Source: Phytophthora colocasiae (taxonomy: Eukaryota > Oomycota > Peronosporomycetes > Peronosporales > Peronosporaceae). Taken from it: 64,000 nt of DNA. Where the stretch lies: assembly GCA_018806915.1 (NCBI GenBank), contig JAGKQI010000033.1:372001-436000 (forward strand), written 5' to 3'. Shown piece by piece: positions 19,175-26,997 of the stretch (positions are counted from its first letter, which is position 1; every line of letters starts with the position of its first letter). The notes beneath the pieces are model-generated. The model had not been told where the DNA came from. It worked only from the letters and a program-made list of their open reading frames with translations, and did not search any database. The position numbers and the translations under genes are program-made.

Positions 19175-21328
19175 TCAGTAGTGAAGGGAGATCGGGTTCT
19201 CGGAACGCTCCGTAGGTGTCATACGATCCTTCTTGATGTCAGCGGGGACGTACTGGAGCCACTCTTCGTCCGCATTTACCGTGGCCCATTGCATCCGAGC
19301 AGGCTCAATAGCATCCAAGTCACCCAGTTGCGTCTCCAGACTCAGACACTTGGGACCCCCGAGCTCTGCAACTCTGGGATCTTGCCAGATCCAAGGGCAG
19401 GACTTGTCTGGGACAACCCAGATGCCAGGCTCTGAAAGCAGCGACTCTGGGAAATCTTTGTACCCCAGGACCTTTCGGATGAGGGCGTTGTGCTGACGAA
19501 TCATGGCGGCTCGACGCATGGACCGGTACTTGTGAAGCTCCGCAGACTTGTTGTCAGCCTCAACATCCATGGTCACCCAATGTGTACGCTCCCAGAAGGC
19601 TTGAGCATGCTTCTTCATGCTGCGCACGATGTCTTCCACGTCAGCCAACACCATGGGCCCCAGTTCTTCCCGTTTGTGGAAGTAAAACTCTGAGAATCGG
19701 TTGTCGAACATGACTTTCCAAGGGGCGCGCTTCTTGCGGAGGACTGCACAGTACCGCTCAGAGTCCCAGCGCTTCTTGAGGATGGCACATGAGTGTTTGT
19801 GCACCTCGTAGTCTGGAAAACCCAATGTCTGGCCAGTGGTGGTCTTGGTAGAGCTTACTCGTTGTACCCTGATACCATAGTACAACCAGGAGGATGCCTC
19901 ACAGTCTGGTGTTTCCACCACCTGGAGCTCCTTGACCGTCAGGGAGTTATAGGGCTTGGACACCAGACTACGCGCTTTCCCAGAAGAACTTTTGGACTTC
20001 GATCCACTTCCACTGGTGGACTTCGGGCGAGACTTAGGACTGGTGTGGGCCTTTACGGATGCGATACTTCTTTTGGACTTCTTGGTGGGGATGATAGGTC
20101 CATCATCAGAGTCTGAGTCGTCATCAGAATCCCGGGGACGTTTGGAACCAGGACGCGGGTGGTCATCAGACTTCTTGTCTCCAGATTTCTTGCTCCCAGA
20201 CTTCTTGTCCCCAGACTCCTTGCTCCCAGACTTCTTGTCCCGAGACTTCTTGTCTTCAGACTTGTCGCTCTCGGAATCGCTGTCGTCAGACGCACCATCA
20301 TCAGAGCTCTCGTCGTCGTCTTCGTCTCCAGACTCGATCACACCAGAATCCTTGTAATCCGGATCATCCTTGGGGTTGTCGGCGGTGGACTCGACATCAC
20401 TTTCTGGGTAATTTACGTGACCATCCAGATCACCCCAGGCTGCAGGCTCGGTACCAGCTGAGATGTGACGATCCACCACCTCGTCGGCCATCTGGTAATA
20501 CACTTCAGGGACATACTTGGCCCAAAGAGTAGAATCCAGGCGACGAGAGAATACCAGGCTCACCAACATCTGAATGAGAGCCGGACTGCTGAAGAGACTG
20601 TGAGCCGCTTTGTCCGATGCCAACCACTCCATGGCTTTATCATACTTGATCCCAGATAGCGGGGCTTGGCGGAGGTCGGGTCGAACTTCCTTCCAGACCA
20701 CGTCACCAGGGAGTCTCTTGTGGACCTCAGACTTTGCCACCTTAGAATCTGCATTCGCCGGAAGCGCCGACTCTTCAACGGGCTTATGTCCGGACGGGCG
20801 ACGCTGCAAATTCTTGGAGTCCCACTTGAGCGGTCGCTTCGGAGGTGATTTCAGAATCTGGGGCTTCGGCGGATATGACAGGTACCGTGGGCTCTCGCTC
20901 TTGGACTCTGAGGTTTCAGTACTTGGACGGGTAAGATCCAGAACTCTGGAGGTCCTCGCGGCCTTCTCAGCAGCCTGACGAGCTCGTTCCTCAGAAAGCC
21001 GTTTCTTGAAGTCAGGAACGGGTTTCTTTCGCGCGTCCAAGGCTGTCACGTTGATGATAGTCGTCCAGTTATCAGGGACGATGGTGTCCTCTTGGTATGA
21101 CACCAGAAGGTCATGGAGCCGATCCCAATTACCAGAGATTTCAGAATTCTCTTGTAAGAACTCTGAGAACCCCCACGGATCTGTGGGCTTGACCTCAGGA
21201 CGCGACTTCAGAATCGAGACCTGTGCTTGAAGATCAGCGACTTGGGACTTCAGAACTGCCTTGTCCGACTTCAGAGCGTCCACTTGGTCCTGGTAGTGAG
21301 CCTTGAGGTCCTGAATTTCCGAAGCCAT
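19175..21328 (-). CDS. Gypsy 2 antisense protein, C-terminal part
   Basis: A 717-residue ORF convergent to pol. It starts with a coiled coil (residues 1-45), then a Trp-rich compact stretch, a basic Pro/Ser linker, a helical segment (about 225-285), a long acidic Ser/Asp region with a KKSGSK-type tandem repeat (about 345-390) and an NLS-like SKRPRDS, and a C-terminal aromatic-rich domain (about 455-700) with many Trp residues. In the same frame, coding sense continues upstream of the first Met (an EIKREWVLHCQYW segment) towards 21,430, so this is the second half of a larger protein joined by a frameshift to the ORF at 21,337-22,308. No enzymatic motif was recognised. The acidic/NLS features would suit a nuclear protein, by inference. 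Confidence 0.6.
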   Translation of the reverse strand: MASEIQDLKAHYQDQVDALKSDKAVLKSQVADLQAQVSILKSRPEVKPTDPWGFSEFLQENSEISGNWDRLHDLLVSYQEDTIVPDNWTTIINVTALDARKKPVPDFKKRLSEERARQAAEKAARTSRVLDLTRPSTETSESKSESPRYLSYPPKPQILKSPPKRPLKWDSKNLQRRPSGHKPVEESALPANADSKVAKSEVHKRLPGDVVWKEVRPDLRQAPLSGIKYDKAMEWLASDKAAHSLFSSPALIQMLVSLVFSRRLDSTLWAKYVPEVYYQMADEVVDRHISAGTEPAAWGDLDGHVNYPESDVESTADNPKDDPDYKDSGVIESGDEDDDESSDDGASDDSDSESDKSEDKKSRDKKSGSKESGDKKSGSKKSGDKKSDDHPRPGSKRPRDSDDDSDSDDGPIIPTKKSKRSIASVKAHTSPKSRPKSTSGSGSKSKSSSGKARSLVSKPYNSLTVKELQVVETPDCEASSWLYYGIRVQRVSSTKTTTGQTLGFPDYEVHKHSCAILKKRWDSERYCAVLRKKRAPWKVMFDNRFSEFYFHKREELGPMVLADVEDIVRSMKKHAQAFWERTHWVTMDVEADNKSAELHKYRSMRRAAMIRQHNALIRKVLGYKDFPESLLSEPGIWVVPDKSCPWIWQDPRVAELGGPKCLSLETQLGDLDAIEPARMQWATVNADEEWLQYVPADIKKDRMTPTERSENPISLHY
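20165..20262 (-). repeat. short tandem repeat encoding KKSGSK/DKKS
   Basis: Imperfect tandem copies of a 15-nt unit of the type CCAGACTTCTTGTCC, giving alternating DKKSG/SKKSG peptides in the antisense protein. It produces a charged, probably disordered stretch. Confidence 0.7.
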
Positions 21329-21336
21329 GCGTTCTT

Positions 21337-22308
21337 CTACCAGACCGGCGTCTTGTTGGGCACACTTGAGCTCGTGTTTCCAGTATTGGCAGTGAAGTAC
21401 CCACTCGCGCTTGATTTCTCACACTCGGAGCGCGCTGCGGCCGCATCAATCAGAGCGACGCCGTTCTGAGAACCAACACGTTCTCGAAGGCGGCGGTGAG
21501 CAGCAGCCATGAGCTTCAAGCATCCAGCCGTCCGAAAGACCTTTTCGGCAAGGCGGGTGGGGGAGACGTGAGAAACCAGAGATCCCAGTTCCCGGCGAAC
21601 ATCCACAGATGACGTCAGAGCATCTAGAGTGCGTACATCCGGAGTTTGGGCACATGGGGACACAACTTCGGCGGGATCGAAGCTTGGAATCACTCGCTCC
21701 AGCTCCCGGAGGTCTTCATCAGTAAGTGCCTCGTAACCCACGAGTACACAGGGGCCACCGTACGCATTCGCTATGTGGCGCCCTCTTCTGAAGTCTTCAG
21801 CTCGCGCGGGGGTACTCACCAGAAAGGCACGTCCCTCTGGCGTCACGCTAAGAGCGACATAGTTCTGGGGAACATCAGAGTCCCCCAACGCCATGACTTG
21901 ATCCCCTGTGGTTGTCACCAGACCCTGACGAAACAGCCGATCGACCTCTTCCGTAGACAAAAGCCGTGGGGCACCAAAGGCTCGCGGTCTGAAGACACCA
22001 GGAGTTCCCTCAGAGAATTCAGAGTGAGATTCCCCACGTGAAACCACTGGTGGCGAGAGATCACCAACACCGGCCGAGTTCATGTCATCACCAGGGAGGT
22101 CCTCAGTCGGACCATCGACCTGTGAGTCGGTAGGTTTGGATGCATGGGCTGGGGCGCTAGGGCTGCCACCTGGCGATGTGGCCGAACCAACATCTCCACC
22201 CTGCGATATATTGGCAGTTGCCGAAGCAGGACAAGTGCCTGTGGCGTCGCCTGCCGCCCCATTCGGTGGGGCGTTTAAGCTCAGAGAAGCGTTCGTTTCC
22301 TCAGTCAT
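21337..22308 (-). CDS. Gypsy 2 antisense protein, N-terminal part
   Basis: 323 residues from the ATG at 22,308 (MTEETNASL). The frame is open further upstream but that part runs through ABC transporter sequence on the other strand and is not real coding. A low-complexity Ala/Pro/Gly start is followed by a structured region (about 130-300) with LLSTEEVDRLFRQGLV, ALSVTPEGRAFLV, YGGPCVLVGYEAL and RLAEKVFRTAGCLKLM. It ends at 21,337 after a frame change near 21,420 (last genuine peptide about AAAARSECE), and the downstream ORF continues the protein. I recall similar predicted proteins in Phytophthora; function unknown. Confidence 0.6.
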   Translation of the reverse strand: MTEETNASLSLNAPPNGAAGDATGTCPASATANISQGGDVGSATSPGGSPSAPAHASKPTDSQVDGPTEDLPGDDMNSAGVGDLSPPVVSRGESHSEFSEGTPGVFRPRAFGAPRLLSTEEVDRLFRQGLVTTTGDQVMALGDSDVPQNYVALSVTPEGRAFLVSTPARAEDFRRGRHIANAYGGPCVLVGYEALTDEDLRELERVIPSFDPAEVVSPCAQTPDVRTLDALTSSVDVRRELGSLVSHVSPTRLAEKVFRTAGCLKLMAAAHRRLRERVGSQNGVALIDAAAARSECEKSSASGYFTANTGNTSSSVPNKTPVW

Positions 22309-22353
22309 GAGCGAAAGGACGGAGTTTTGAAAATGATCGCCTGTTAGGCAAGT

Positions 22354-22503
22354 CACCGTATCAACACAATTCTGGATGCAGACCGCATCTTGGTTATGGA
22401 GAAAGGTGCTGTTGGTGAATTTGACACCCCTAAATCGTTGCAGAAGAAGAAGGACGGTTTGTTCAAGGCGCTGGTGGAGCATTGGAAGAACGAAGGAAAG
22501 TAG
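22354..22503 (+). pseudogene. ABCC transporter, last 49 codons
   Basis: The frame CAC-CGT-ATC-AAC to TAG (22,501-22,503) reads as the end of the second nucleotide-binding domain of an ABCC (MRP-type) exporter: H-loop HRINTI, LDADRILVMEKGAVGEFDTP, then LFKALVEHW and the stop. Upstream, this frame meets a stop at 22,345-22,347. The remaining 1,200 or so residues of the gene are absent here, and Gypsy 2 lies immediately to the left. A possible acceptor (TGTTAG) exists at the border, but the simplest reading is a gene cut by the element or by later recombination. Confidence 0.75.
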
Positions 22504-23069
22504 GCTGCATTTGAGGCGGCGCAAAACAAAAGAGTGCTAGGGAATATGCAACCATTTGTTGAAGGCACGCTGCTAAAAAGAAAACGCTATTATGGATGAA
22601 TTCTTCTCCAGATCAAATTCATTCATCTACTTTCCTAGATTTGGAGAGATCTTTATCCCAATCAAAATGATGCCACTTGTAAGGAATTGCAGACGGGTTG
22701 TATCTATGTTTGTGTTTAATCATTCGACAAAGCGAGCCAGCGCTCTCAAGTACATTGACTTAGCCTTCTCTGCTGTGGTATTCTCCAGTCAGACATTGCC
22801 AGTAATATCGATTTGACCATTCTACTTAGTAAAAGTAAAATGGTACTAACAGTAAGTACTAAGCGCAGTACTTTTAACCCCTCCAACGTCATACATCCTC
22901 AGCGTGTACGACAGTTTGGCTCGAAAAGCTACTTTAATCAAGTCATTTAAAAAAATAGTTCAAACAGCAGAAACAGGGTGCACGGGAAATGTAGGGGAGA
23001 TGGATCAGTATTGGGATTCACGGTGGTCGCAAACCGTTCACTCCAAATTGTGCCGGATGGAGCGCGTCC
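22504..23069. other. no gene seen
   Basis: Former 3' flank of the ABC transporter gene. It contains only short accidental ORFs. Confidence 0.55.
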
Positions 23070-23432
23070 ACCGCAGCCGCCACCACCACCACAGCCACCG
23101 CGAGAGACATCGACTTCGGTCATTTCTGGCGTCAGCTCCGTTCTGCTGGTTGGACAGCCAAGAAACCTAGCGGCCTGCTGAAGGAGTGGAGCTATACAAG
23201 CCCGGATGGCACCAATGTGCTGGTTGGCGAGGATGCAGTTGTGAAATACGCTGAGACCAGGGATAGTGACGTCGACGAAGATGCTCGGAGTGACGTCAGC
23301 TCAGGTGAGCAGTTTACAGTACCGTCGAGGGCGCTTGAATTTGCATCAAGCGTTGACGAAGCCGCTTCCGAGTATGTTTCTGGATGTTTAAGGGCAGAAC
23401 GAGAGATAATTAACATGTGGGGGGTAGATTGA
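23070..23432 (+). pseudogene. transposase-associated N-terminal domain relic
   Basis: An open frame reading FGHFWRQLRSAGWTAKKPSGL, then EWSYTSPDG, VLVGEDAVVKY and an acidic tail ending at TGA 23,432. The FW-x-x-LR-x-x-GW-x-x-K-x-P-x-GL pattern is one I associate with the N-terminus of PiggyBac-like and other repeat-borne proteins in Phytophthora. There is no transposase core downstream. The start is unclear because the 5' part passes through a CCACCGCAGCC simple repeat. Treated as a relic. Confidence 0.4.
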
Positions 23433-24116
23433 TATAGTTGGCAGCTCGTACACGACGCGGAAGGCCACGCCTTCCTCTGCAAGCCGCGTGGGTGACCACA
23501 CCAAAGTGTCATCCTCGCCATCGCTCAAACTGCTGAGGCTCATGCTTGAAAAATGATCGATGATTGGCTGGAATCGGATACTATGTGTCTCTCATTTCAA
23601 CTAATAGTTATTTTGAGTTGATGCGCAGTCCTTCGTTAAGCAAACGCTCCGTTCGCGTGGTAATTAGAGCATCCAGCTTCACACTGAGGTAGATTGATGA
23701 TCACATAATGTGATTCGCGTTGGTGCTTGGATTTTTAACATGGCTACACTTGTAAATTGTCATCGTTCTGGGAACAACAGCTTCCATCGATATTCAATCA
23801 GTAAGGAACGTTCTTAAAGAAAGCAGTCTACTTTTCATAGATGGATCATCACGTCGAGTGCAATGTCCACAAGAAATGCGCCATTGTTTCTTCGCTGCTG
23901 GGGGCACTCATATTGCTCTTGGCAAGACAGCAAGTGCCACTTGCTGTCGCATGCATGTCGGCCCGCTTAGTTAAATCAAGCGTTGATACATGCAACACAA
24001 CGAATGCTTTTAGATTGCTGCTGATGCTGTCGCTGGCGAGCATTCGTTCGCACTCGTTGCCCGACCGATTTGTCAAACTAAGGGCGAGAGGGCGGAAGGT
24101 TGCAAATCCTTGCTTC
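23433..24116. other. no confident gene
   Basis: Short ORFs on both strands over 23,840-24,120 are mutually overlapping and unrecognised. This is host flank of the Copia insertion. Confidence 0.5.
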
Positions 24117-24121
24117 GGGGT
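24117..24121. other. target site duplication, left copy (GGGGT)
   Basis: GGGGT directly before the LTR; matches 31,520-31,524. Confidence 0.9.
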
Positions 24122-24400
24122 TGTTGCGGGGAACTTGGGCGCAGCTTGAAGGAAGTAGGGTAGAAGAGAGAAAAAGAAGAAGTAAGATTAATGTTTAAGA
24201 AAGTAGATAGCTACTCACTAGAAAATAGTATGCGGCATTCAGAAACGTAGTCTAGAATTGCCGCTACCATTCATCGTACTGATGTCACAGACATTTTAGT
24301 ACATTATTTATTATAGTCAAAAGTACCGTGCCTCTTCATTATTAGTTTATAGAAGACACGGTGTAGAGGTGGTCCCTGTGAACGAGCCCTAACCTCAACA
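24122..24400 (-). repeat. Copia 3' LTR
   Basis: 279 bp, TGTTGCGGGG...CTCAACA on the plus strand. By reading, every base agrees with the LTR at 31,241-31,519, indicating recent insertion. Confidence 0.93.
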
Positions 24401-24469
24401 GCCTCCCTGGATCGGAACATCATTGGATAATAAAATATACGTGTTTGGATTGGTCTGTTAAAACCCTGT

Positions 24470-25712
24470 TAAAAGTGTTCAGTCAATCCACAAAATGGCT
24501 ACACGAAATCAAGTATTTTTCGTTTTTGAAGCTCCTAGAGGCCGTACGGCCAAACGGAGACCGGATTTGGACTCTCCTCGCCAGGGTGGTTTTCTGGCGA
24601 GGCGGAGTCCAAATCATCATTTGGCCACCTGTGCACCAGGTGGCAGAATAGAAAGTGAGCCAAATGTTCAAAACAAATTAGTTTTGACAGTCATAAATTA
24701 TGAGGGTACAATTGTTGAAGTGAGACGATACATGTGGCTGTCTTATCTGCACGTGCGTGGCAGAGCAGCATAGCTTAGGCTACTGCGTCTACATTAACCA
24801 AACGTTTAATAAATGTATGTTGATACGCTACCAGCAGGTCTACACGTGCTCTCTCCGGCTAGGAGGAGCCTGCACACTTTGCCGTGACCGCTGAGTTACT
24901 CTCATTTCCAGTTTTGCATTCTCTGGACCAGCACAGCACTTCGGCAGCCTGTACGACATCGCGCACGACTTTGGTGCCTCTACAGCCAGCAGTGGGCATC
25001 GCAACGCTTCAATCTCACAAGGTCGGCGCCATCCAGGTACTTGTGAAGACCCAGGCAGATTGGCTTGAGGCTCAGTTATTAAACGCCAGCTTTGAGGATC
25101 ATGCCTCGGTCAACACAAGTGTCCCGGATGGACTCTATCGCCACCGTGCATCTCATTGCACAGGCGGCCTCAAAGCAATTACTTTCGACTCCAAGTACTC
25201 CATCGGCTGTTCATACAGCTACGATTAATTCTTCGATAATGGATTTTATTCAAGATCAGTCTACGCCAACTACTTCAACATGCATGGAATCGACTTTGAC
25301 ATCAACAGTATCTACCATTCGCTGCAGCACTCGACCTCGACAACCTCCGGCCACCTTTTGCCCGTCGTCCAAACAAGGGTCCAAACCCAAACGGCAACGT
25401 CGACGCAAGAAACGTCCGTGCGTGCCCCAGACTTGGGGTGTAGCGTACATTAAGGACAGAAAATTGAGTTCAACTGGTGTCTTACTCTACAGGGTTCTAT
25501 GGAGGACCCACAAGCATGGCCGGTTACCACGCACTTGGGAGCCACGAGCCATGCTTGTTGAGGACGGATTCGAAACCGCCATAAAGGTTGTGGACGAGTG
25601 GGTTGATGGAGGTCGACAAACCGATTTTTTTCAGTTCGTCAGCGAGTTGTACCCATCGGTTGCTGGTGCAAACCCGATGGGTACATGCATGTTCCTAGCG
25701 CTACAACATGCA
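24470..25712. repeat. inverted-repeat-rich stretch inside Copia 3' module
   Basis: Perfect arms include 24,540-24,551 (self-complementary 12-mer GGCCGTACGGCC), 24,564-24,574/24,605-24,615 enclosing 24,577-24,584/24,594-24,601, 24,618-24,625/24,659-24,666 enclosing 24,625-24,631/24,637-24,643, 24,668-24,674/24,681-24,687, 25,648-25,659/25,674-25,685 (12 bp) and 25,686-25,693/25,705-25,712. The style is the same as in Gypsy 1. Some stems fall inside the chromodomain-peptidase ORF. Confidence 0.8.
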
Positions 25713-26119
25713 TTGCTACTTGTTGGAGAACCATTTGGAGTTCGGAATACACACATTGAAGACTTTCTCGCTACAGGTACAGAACGTGGTCAAGACCTTT
25801 CTCGTGGCATATCATGGAAAATTTTTCGGGCTTTTATATTGCAATTGCATATAGCTGGTTCGAGACTCTCATTGGAGGAAATTGAGTTCAACAGGCACCG
25901 TACTGGACACCGAGGTGTCGATGCCATAGCACGGTTGCCCTTAGAGGCGTCTATTTGGTTGCTGCCAGCAACACTTTGGCAGTTGGACATGCATTTGTCC
26001 TCCAGGTCCGTGGTGCCCAGAAGACAGTTTTGGACGACTCGTCTCAGCGTCCTTTGGACAACTACGGTGAGTGGATTGACAGAGTGATGTTCGTTCGTAA
26101 AGTTGCACTTTTAGATTAA
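25101..26119 (+). CDS. chromodomain plus cysteine-peptidase-like protein, frameshifted
   Basis: Opposite-strand ORF within the Copia element. The first 120 residues are Ser/Thr-rich and then basic (KRQRRRKKR). A chromodomain follows (about 25,430-25,610: YRVLWRTHKHGRLPRTWEPRAML). The last part looks like a papain/OTU-style cysteine peptidase: MGTCMFLALQHAL with a candidate Cys codon at 25,686-25,688, a central SRGISWKIFRAF segment, VGHAFVLQV with a candidate His at 25,988-25,990, and VLDDSS with a candidate Asp near 26,033. The first frame stops at about 26,087, but from about 25,945 the sense passes to the next frame (GVYLVAASNTLAVGHAF) and ends at TAA 26,117-26,119, so one indel is needed. 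Start ATG 25,101 was chosen as the first Met. Peptidase activity is inference; the triad order Cys-His-Asp is what I see. Confidence 0.6.
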
Positions 26120-26356
26120 GTTCTAAATATATTTCATTCTTGTTTCTTCACATTTTGTTCTATTGTAAATGTAAATGTAAATTTGGCGGCTGTGTGCCAG
26201 GGAAAACTCTTTGAGTAGAAAACCTTACCGTAAGTAAATGAGAAAACCTTTTACTGTTAAAGCTCTTAAAGGGAAAAACTCATGTTACTACGTGACTCTT
26301 TATAAGTTGTGAAGTAATATATGAATGATGAAATTATCGTGTATTTTAAAGTAGGC

Positions 26357-26989
26357 TTAACTGTTAAGTTTAGCAAGAGAGTGTATACCTAACTTGTTTC
26401 TTAAGTCTCGAAATTGGTGCTTATCAAGGGCTTTAGTAAAAATATCTGCTACCATCGCTTTGGTATTGCAGTATACAATACTAAATTCATGTCGCTCAAC
26501 CTTCTCTTGTACAAAATGATATCGAATATCAATGTGCTTTGATCTCCCGTGTAGTTCTGGATTATTTGAGATCTTAATACAGCTTTGGTTGTCTTCTTGA
26601 ATCTTGACTGCTTTTGAGGTTAAGAATCCAAGTTCTTTGAGAAGTAGCTTAAGGAAAATCAACTCCTGCATGCAGTGACATAGTGCAATGTATTCTGCTT
26701 CTGTTGTCGAGAGCACAACTGTGTGGTGCTTCCTCGAAAGCCAGGAGATTGGGCTGTGTTCTACCATAGTGATGTAGCCACCAACAGAGCGTCTTGTGTC
26801 AGGGCAATTGGCATAGTCTGAATCAGTGTACGCCGTGAGGTGGTCTGCAAGGTTTGCTGCATTGACCAACTTTGACCCTCCCAGTAAGAGACCAAGGTCG
26901 TCTGTACCTGAGAGGTACTTAAGCCCTCTAATCAGTGCTTTCCAATGTTCCTGCCCAGGATTAGCAAGGAATTGGCTGACATCGCGCAT
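26357..26989 (-). CDS. Copia RNase H
   Basis: A 210-residue Ty1/Copia RNase H: AYTDSDYANCPDTRRSVGGYI (first catalytic Asp region), SWLSRKHHTVVLSTTEAEYIAL (catalytic Glu) and KHIDIRYHFVQE with VADIFTKAL at the end, all in usual order. It is cut off from RT by a single-base deletion at about 27,000, where the codon run CCG-ATC-TAG should read as GTRPDLAF. It ends with TAA at 26,357-26,359, the natural end of pol. Confidence 0.9.
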   Translation of the reverse strand: MRDVSQFLANPGQEHWKALIRGLKYLSGTDDLGLLLGGSKLVNAANLADHLTAYTDSDYANCPDTRRSVGGYITMVEHSPISWLSRKHHTVVLSTTEAEYIALCHCMQELIFLKLLLKELGFLTSKAVKIQEDNQSCIKISNNPELHGRSKHIDIRYHFVQEKVERHEFSIVYCNTKAMVADIFTKALDKHQFRDLRNKLGIHSLAKLNS

Positions 26990-26997
26990 GTAGAATG

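Larger units (their letters stand above)
7990..22350 (+). mobile_element. Ty3/Gypsy element 2 with dual RNase H, chromodomain and antisense coding region
   Basis: Order on the plus strand: 5' LTR (end at 8765), primer site, gag with zinc knuckles, protease, RT, RNase H, a second RNase H and integrase with chromodomain (to 18,789). A convergent minus-strand coding region then fills 19,175-22,308. The left LTR border is uncertain. No 3' LTR was found: after a purine-rich run (about 22,309-22,325) the sequence passes within about 30 bp into an ABC transporter exon, so the right end is truncated or rearranged. Gag and pol carry at least four in-frame stops or frameshifts, so this copy is not autonomous as read. 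The whole element is rich in TCTGAAA-type words. Confidence 0.8.

Noticed and set aside
22309..22524. N-terminal extension of the antisense ORF beyond 22,308
   Set aside because: It overlaps ABCC coding sequence in the opposite direction and the extra residues look random; ATG 22,308 is preferred.
22504..24116. 3' LTR of Gypsy 2
   Set aside because: I searched by eye for the LTR words near 8000-8765, including the end GCGACA and the 8246-8270 stem, and found none.
23841..24149. 102-codon ORF running into the Copia LTR
   Set aside because: It crosses the insertion border and has no recognisable feature, so it is accidental.
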